From contig JARICB010000195.1 in NCBI GenBank assembly GCA_029264225.1, positions 1 through 7,577 of the forward strand: a stretch of 7,577 nt of DNA, written 5' to 3'. Origin of the DNA: Nocardioides sp. (GTDB taxonomy: Bacteria; Actinomycetota; Actinomycetes; Propionibacteriales; Nocardioidaceae). The notes beneath the pieces were generated by a model that had not been told where the DNA came from, ran no database searches, and saw nothing but the letters and a program-made list of their open reading frames with translations. A program made the position numbers and the translations under genes. Below are positions 5,340 to 7,577 of the stretch, in pieces. Position 1 is the first letter of the stretch, and every line of letters starts with the position of its first letter.

Positions 5340-6515
5340 GGAGTCGCGCCCGAGCACCAGCCCACTGGTCGGTACCCCGGTGCCTGCGGTGACGACCACG
5401 TTGGAGACGTCGACAGGCTGGTTGACCGAGGAGCCTCGAACCAGCCGGACTCCTTCGGCGATCCCGTTCATGCCGTGCAGGTAGGCCTCGCCGAGCTGGC
5501 CGCCGTGGGTGTTCAGCGGCACCCGGCCACCGGGGTCGAGGTGCCCGTCGGCGATGAAGTGCCGCGCCTCGCCGCGGCCACAGAAGCCGAGTTCCTCGAG
5601 CTGCGGCAGCACCAGGGGGGTGAAGTGGTCGTAGAGCACGGCCGCCTGCATGTCCTGTGCCGTCAGCCCGCTCTGCGCCCACAGTTGGTTGGCGACGACG
5701 CCCATCTCGGGAAGTCCCGAGATGGAGGGGCGGTAGTAGGACGTCATCATGTGCTGGTCGCGGCCGGCTCCCTGGGCGGCAGCCCGGACGTAGGCGGGCG
5801 CGTTGGGCAGGTCGCGGGCCCGCTCCGCCGACACCAGCACCAGCGCCTGACCGCCGTCGGTCTCCTGACAGCAGTCCAGCAGCCGCAGCGGCTCCGCGAT
5901 CCAACGTGAGGTCTGGTGGTCGGCGAGGGTGATCGGGCGTTCGTAGAACCAGGCGTACGGGTTGGTCGCGGCATGTGCCCGGTCGATGACCGCGATCCGA
6001 CCGAAGTCCTCGGTCGTTGCGCCGTATTCGTGCAGGTAGCGCTGGGCATACATCGCCACCCACTGCGCGGGGGTCGAGAGGCCGAACGGCGTCATCCAGG
6101 AGTACGCCGCCCGGTCGGCGTTGGTGTCCATGGGCCGGCTCGCCTGACCCAGGCCGTAGCGCTCACCGGAGCGCTCGTTGAAGGAACGCCAGCACACGAC
6201 CACGTCGGCCAGACCGGCGGTGATTGCCGCCGCGGCATGGGCCACGGTGCCGGCGGCTGCTCCCCCGCCGTGACCGACTCGGGAGAAGAACGTGAGGTCG
6301 CCGATGCCGACGTTGCGAGCGACATGGTTCTCCGAGCTGGACTCGGCGGTGAAGGTGACCATGCCGTCGACGTCGGCCGGGGTCAGTCCGGCGTCGGTAA
6401 TGGCGGCGGTGACTGCCTCACAGGCGAGCTGGAGCTCGCTACGCCCCGATGCCTTGGAGAACTCGGTGGCGCCGATGCCGACGATCGCGGTCGCGCCGGA
6501 GAAGGGCGTGCTCAC
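5337..6515 (-). CDS. ltp2: Steroid side-chain aldolase Ltp2 (thiolase superfamily)
   Basis: A 392-residue thiolase-fold protein closely resembling M. tuberculosis Ltp2 (Rv3540c). Shared stretches include AIVGIGATEFSK (10-21), SRWIAEPLRLLDCCQETDG (203-221), LYDHFTPLVLPQLEELGFCG (294-313), NTHGGQLGEAYLHGMNGIAEG (335-355) and VTAGTGVPTSGL (375-386). With the DUF35 domain of ChsH2, Ltp2 performs the retro-aldol cleavage of the 17-hydroxy-3-oxo-pregnane-carboxyl-CoA ester, releasing propionyl-CoA and androstenedione-type C19 steroid. The region that carries the nucleophilic cysteine in true thiolases reads GHGGGAAAGT (81-90) with no cysteine, consistent with aldolase rather than thiolase chemistry. 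Tyr345 in GEAYLHG is a candidate for one of the catalytic tyrosines reported for Ltp2. The GTG start overlaps the chsH1 stop as GTGA, with GGAGGT five bases upstream. An 11-base perfect inverted repeat lies inside the gene at 5702-5725. Confidence 0.93.
   Translation of the reverse strand: MSTPFSGATAIVGIGATEFSKASGRSELQLACEAVTAAITDAGLTPADVDGMVTFTAESSSENHVARNVGIGDLTFFSRVGHGGGAAAGTVAHAAAAITAGLADVVVCWRSFNERSGERYGLGQASRPMDTNADRAAYSWMTPFGLSTPAQWVAMYAQRYLHEYGATTEDFGRIAVIDRAHAATNPYAWFYERPITLADHQTSRWIAEPLRLLDCCQETDGGQALVLVSAERARDLPNAPAYVRAAAQGAGRDQHMMTSYYRPSISGLPEMGVVANQLWAQSGLTAQDMQAAVLYDHFTPLVLPQLEELGFCGRGEARHFIADGHLDPGGRVPLNTHGGQLGEAYLHGMNGIAEGVRLVRGSSVNQPVDVSNVVVTAGTGVPTSGLVLGRDS
5702..5725. repeat. 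Perfect 11-base inverted repeat inside ltp2
   Basis: Arms CCATCTCGGGA (5702-5712) and TCCCGAGATGG (5715-5725) are separated by two bases. The repeat spans codons for the conserved ISGLPEMG peptide, so coding constraint explains part of it. In mRNA it could fold into a ten-pair stem with a four-base loop. It does not match the AAC-NN-GTT-type KstR half-sites. Confidence 0.6.
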
Positions 6516-6928
6516 GCGGCACCTCCAGCAGCCACGAGGTCGGGCAGTTCGACGGTCACGGAGCCGATGACGTGCGCACCGAGACTGTTGTCTCCGCGGA
6601 CGGCGACGGTGACGGTCTCGCCGTCAACGGCCGAGACCGATCCGGTCAGCGTCATCGTGTCTCCCGGGTAGTTGGGCGCTCCAAGGCGCACCTTGAGTCG
6701 ACTGATCCGCACCGACGGCCCGGCCCAGCCCTTGACGTAACGCTCGACCATCGCGTTGCTGGCAAGGATGTTCATGAAGATGTCCTTGGACCCACGCTCC
6801 ACCGCGAGAGCGGGGTCGTGGTGCACGTCCTGGTAGTCGCGGCTGGCGATGGCAGTAGCGACGATCAGGGTGCGAGTCAGTGGAATCTCCAGTGGCGCCA
6901 ACGCGTCGCCGACGCGGACGCTGCTCAC
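6512..6928 (-). CDS. chsH1: MaoC-like enoyl-CoA hydratase subunit ChsH1
   Basis: A 138-residue single hot-dog protein matching M. tuberculosis ChsH1 (Rv3541c): ASRDYQDVHHDPALAVERGS (28-47), GSKDIFMNILASN (46-58), YVKGWAGPS (64-72), and RLGAPNYPGDTMTLTG (81-96). With ChsH2 it forms the hydratase that adds water to the 17(20)-double bond of the steroid C22-CoA ester, the step before Ltp2. The hydratase Asp/His pair is present as Asp31 and His36 (DYQDVH), corresponding to the pair known in the M. tuberculosis subunit. The GTG start overlaps the TGA stop of the acyl-CoA dehydrogenase as GTGA, and an AGGAGG at 6936-6941 lies seven bases upstream, which fixes the start. The partner gene chsH2, which precedes chsH1 in M. 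tuberculosis, is not here. The last residues (DLVAAGGAA) are a short disordered tail. Confidence 0.92.
   Translation of the reverse strand: MSSVRVGDALAPLEIPLTRTLIVATAIASRDYQDVHHDPALAVERGSKDIFMNILASNAMVERYVKGWAGPSVRISRLKVRLGAPNYPGDTMTLTGSVSAVDGETVTVAVRGDNSLGAHVIGSVTVELPDLVAAGGAA
6521..6526 (-). promoter_or_regulatory. Shine-Dalgarno sequence of ltp2 (GGAGGT)
   Basis: GGAGGT on the minus strand is followed by GCCGC and the GTG start of ltp2. It lies within the last codons of chsH1. It supports re-initiation at the GTGA overlap and contrasts with the leaderless genes elsewhere in the window. Confidence 0.75.
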
Positions 6929-7577
6929 GAGACCACCTCCTCGATCGCCACCAGGTCACCGAGGTCGGCGAGCACGGCGGCCGAGCCGCCCAGGGTCGAG
7001 GAGATCTGCTTGCCCCACAAGAAGTGCCGGTGGACCGGGTAGTCGACATCCACGCCGATACCGCCGTGCACGTGCTGCACCCGGTGGACCACGTCGAGTC
7101 CCGCCTGGTCGCACCACCACTTGGCCACCAGGGCCGACCGGTCGGTCTCGTCCGCGAGTGCCTGCCAGAGCGTCAGCCGCATCGCGTCCACGTCGATCCA
7201 GCAGTCGGCCAGCTGGTGCTGCACCGCCTGGAAGGAGCCCAGTGGGCGGCCGAACTGCTCACGAGCACTGACGTAGTCGGCCGCCAGTCGCATCGCACCC
7301 TCAGCCACTCCGACCTGGACCGCGGCCAGCGCGAGCGCCGCCCAGCGGAGGACGTCGTGGAGCGCCGAGGCGTCGCCGATCCGCTCGGCCGGGGCGTCGT
7401 CGAGCACGAGGTGCCCGGCGACGTCGCGGCTGGTGGTCTCAGCCGTCTGCCAGGTCAGCGTGTCGTTGGCGAGAAGGAACAGGCCGGGCCCGTCGGGAGT
7501 CGAGGCGGAGACCAGCACGTGGTCGGCGCCGATCGGCGTCGGCACCACTGCCTTGACACCGCTCAGGTGCCACGAGT
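6925..7577 (-). CDS. chsE1: ChsE1-like (FadE28-type) acyl-CoA dehydrogenase, 5' end beyond window
   Basis: The last 216 residues are visible; the frame remains open through base 7577, so an apparent GTG start at 7548 is internal. The visible part begins with SWHLSGVKAVVPTPIGADHV, the middle beta-domain, followed by the C-terminal helical domain with ADYVSAREQFGRPLGSFQAVQ (the FAD- and dimer-contact signature) and VQHVHGGIGVDVDYPVHRHF near the end. The latter resembles FadE28/ChsE1 of M. tuberculosis (HLHGGMGMDVTYPMHRYY) and not FadE29/ChsE2. ChsE1 and ChsE2 form an alpha2beta2 dehydrogenase that introduces the 17(20) double bond of the 3-oxo-pregnene-20-carboxyl-CoA ester, each contributing half of the FAD sites. 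The TGA stop overlaps the chsH1 GTG. In the DVLRWAALA helix, the position of the catalytic glutamate in isovaleryl-type enzymes is Leu, in keeping with one subunit of the pair lacking the base. Confidence 0.8.
   Translation of the reverse strand, partial: SWHLSGVKAVVPTPIGADHVLVSASTPDGPGLFLLANDTLTWQTAETTSRDVAGHLVLDDAPAERIGDASALHDVLRWAALALAAVQVGVAEGAMRLAADYVSAREQFGRPLGSFQAVQHQLADCWIDVDAMRLTLWQALADETDRSALVAKWWCDQAGLDVVHRVQHVHGGIGVDVDYPVHRHFLWGKQISSTLGGSAAVLADLGDLVAIEEVVS
6936..6941 (-). promoter_or_regulatory. Shine-Dalgarno sequence of chsH1 (AGGAGG)
   Basis: AGGAGG on the minus strand is followed by seven bases and the GTG of chsH1. It sits in the last codons of the acyl-CoA dehydrogenase gene. 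This is the strongest ribosome binding site in the window and confirms the GTG at 6926-6928 as the start. Confidence 0.8.

Noticed and set aside
5327..5365. Start of the thioesterase at 5365
   Set aside because: The added peptide MGWCSGATPRLTP is encoded inside the end of ltp2 and is not family-like; the ATG at 5326 has an exact promoter spacing.
5916..7042. Plus-strand open frames opposite ltp2, chsH1 and the dehydrogenase gene (5916-6671, 6449-7042)
   Set aside because: Antisense to three well-identified, translationally coupled genes; no ribosome binding site or recognisable domain.
1..7577. KstR-type operators, intrinsic terminators, CRISPR repeats, tRNA genes, insertion sequence ends, or a defence or biosynthetic system
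   Set aside because: None was seen. The intergenic gaps (1018-1063, 1757-1818, 2926-2971, 4160-4169, 5327-5336) contain no AAC-NN-GTT site or hairpin followed by a T tract, and all coding capacity is explained by ordinary chromosomal genes.

Overview
The window is GC-rich, densely coding chromosomal DNA from an actinobacterium. Two things point there: a mycothiol biosynthesis deacetylase (MshB), and a steroid side-chain degradation module (ChsE1-like, ChsH1, Ltp2) of the type known from Mycobacterium, Rhodococcus and Nocardioides. A Nocardioides-like or other propionibacterial host is my inference, not something a single sequence here proves. There is no RNA gene, insertion sequence, CRISPR array or phage gene, and no gene-free stretch longer than about 65 bases.

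Left part (1-1756, all minus strand): a NUDIX hydrolase with an unusual C-terminal extension, then mshB, then the first 36 codons of a small membrane protein of the type that follows mshB in M. tuberculosis (Rv1170-Rv1171). Middle (1819-4520, plus strand): an uncharacterised 368-residue protein divergent from the NUDIX gene, a CynX/NimT-type major facilitator transporter, and a small four-helix DUF3054 membrane protein. Right part (4517-7577, minus strand): in transcription order, a 5'-truncated ChsE1-like acyl-CoA dehydrogenase, ChsH1, Ltp2 and a double hot-dog thioesterase.

The steroid genes act in sequence on the last three-carbon side-chain fragment of cholesterol-type sterols. ChsE1 (with ChsE2) dehydrogenates the 3-oxo-pregnene-20-carboxyl-CoA thioester, ChsH1 (with ChsH2) hydrates the double bond, and Ltp2 (with the ChsH2 DUF35 domain) performs the retro-aldol cleavage that releases propionyl-CoA and the C19 steroid. 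The three genes overlap by GTGA junctions and have good Shine-Dalgarno sequences. chsH2 and chsE2 are not where they sit in M. tuberculosis (between chsE1 and chsH1), so they must be elsewhere.

The most striking DNA-level pattern is regulatory. All six genes that are not translationally coupled have a TANNNT hexamer ending 6 or 7 bases before the start codon (TACGCT, TAATCT, TACCGT and TAGGCT three times), which is the geometry of leaderless transcription. In two cases the TAG stop codon of the preceding gene is itself the first half of the next gene's TAGGCT box. These promoters also decide several start codons, in three cases in favour of a shorter protein than the longest open frame.
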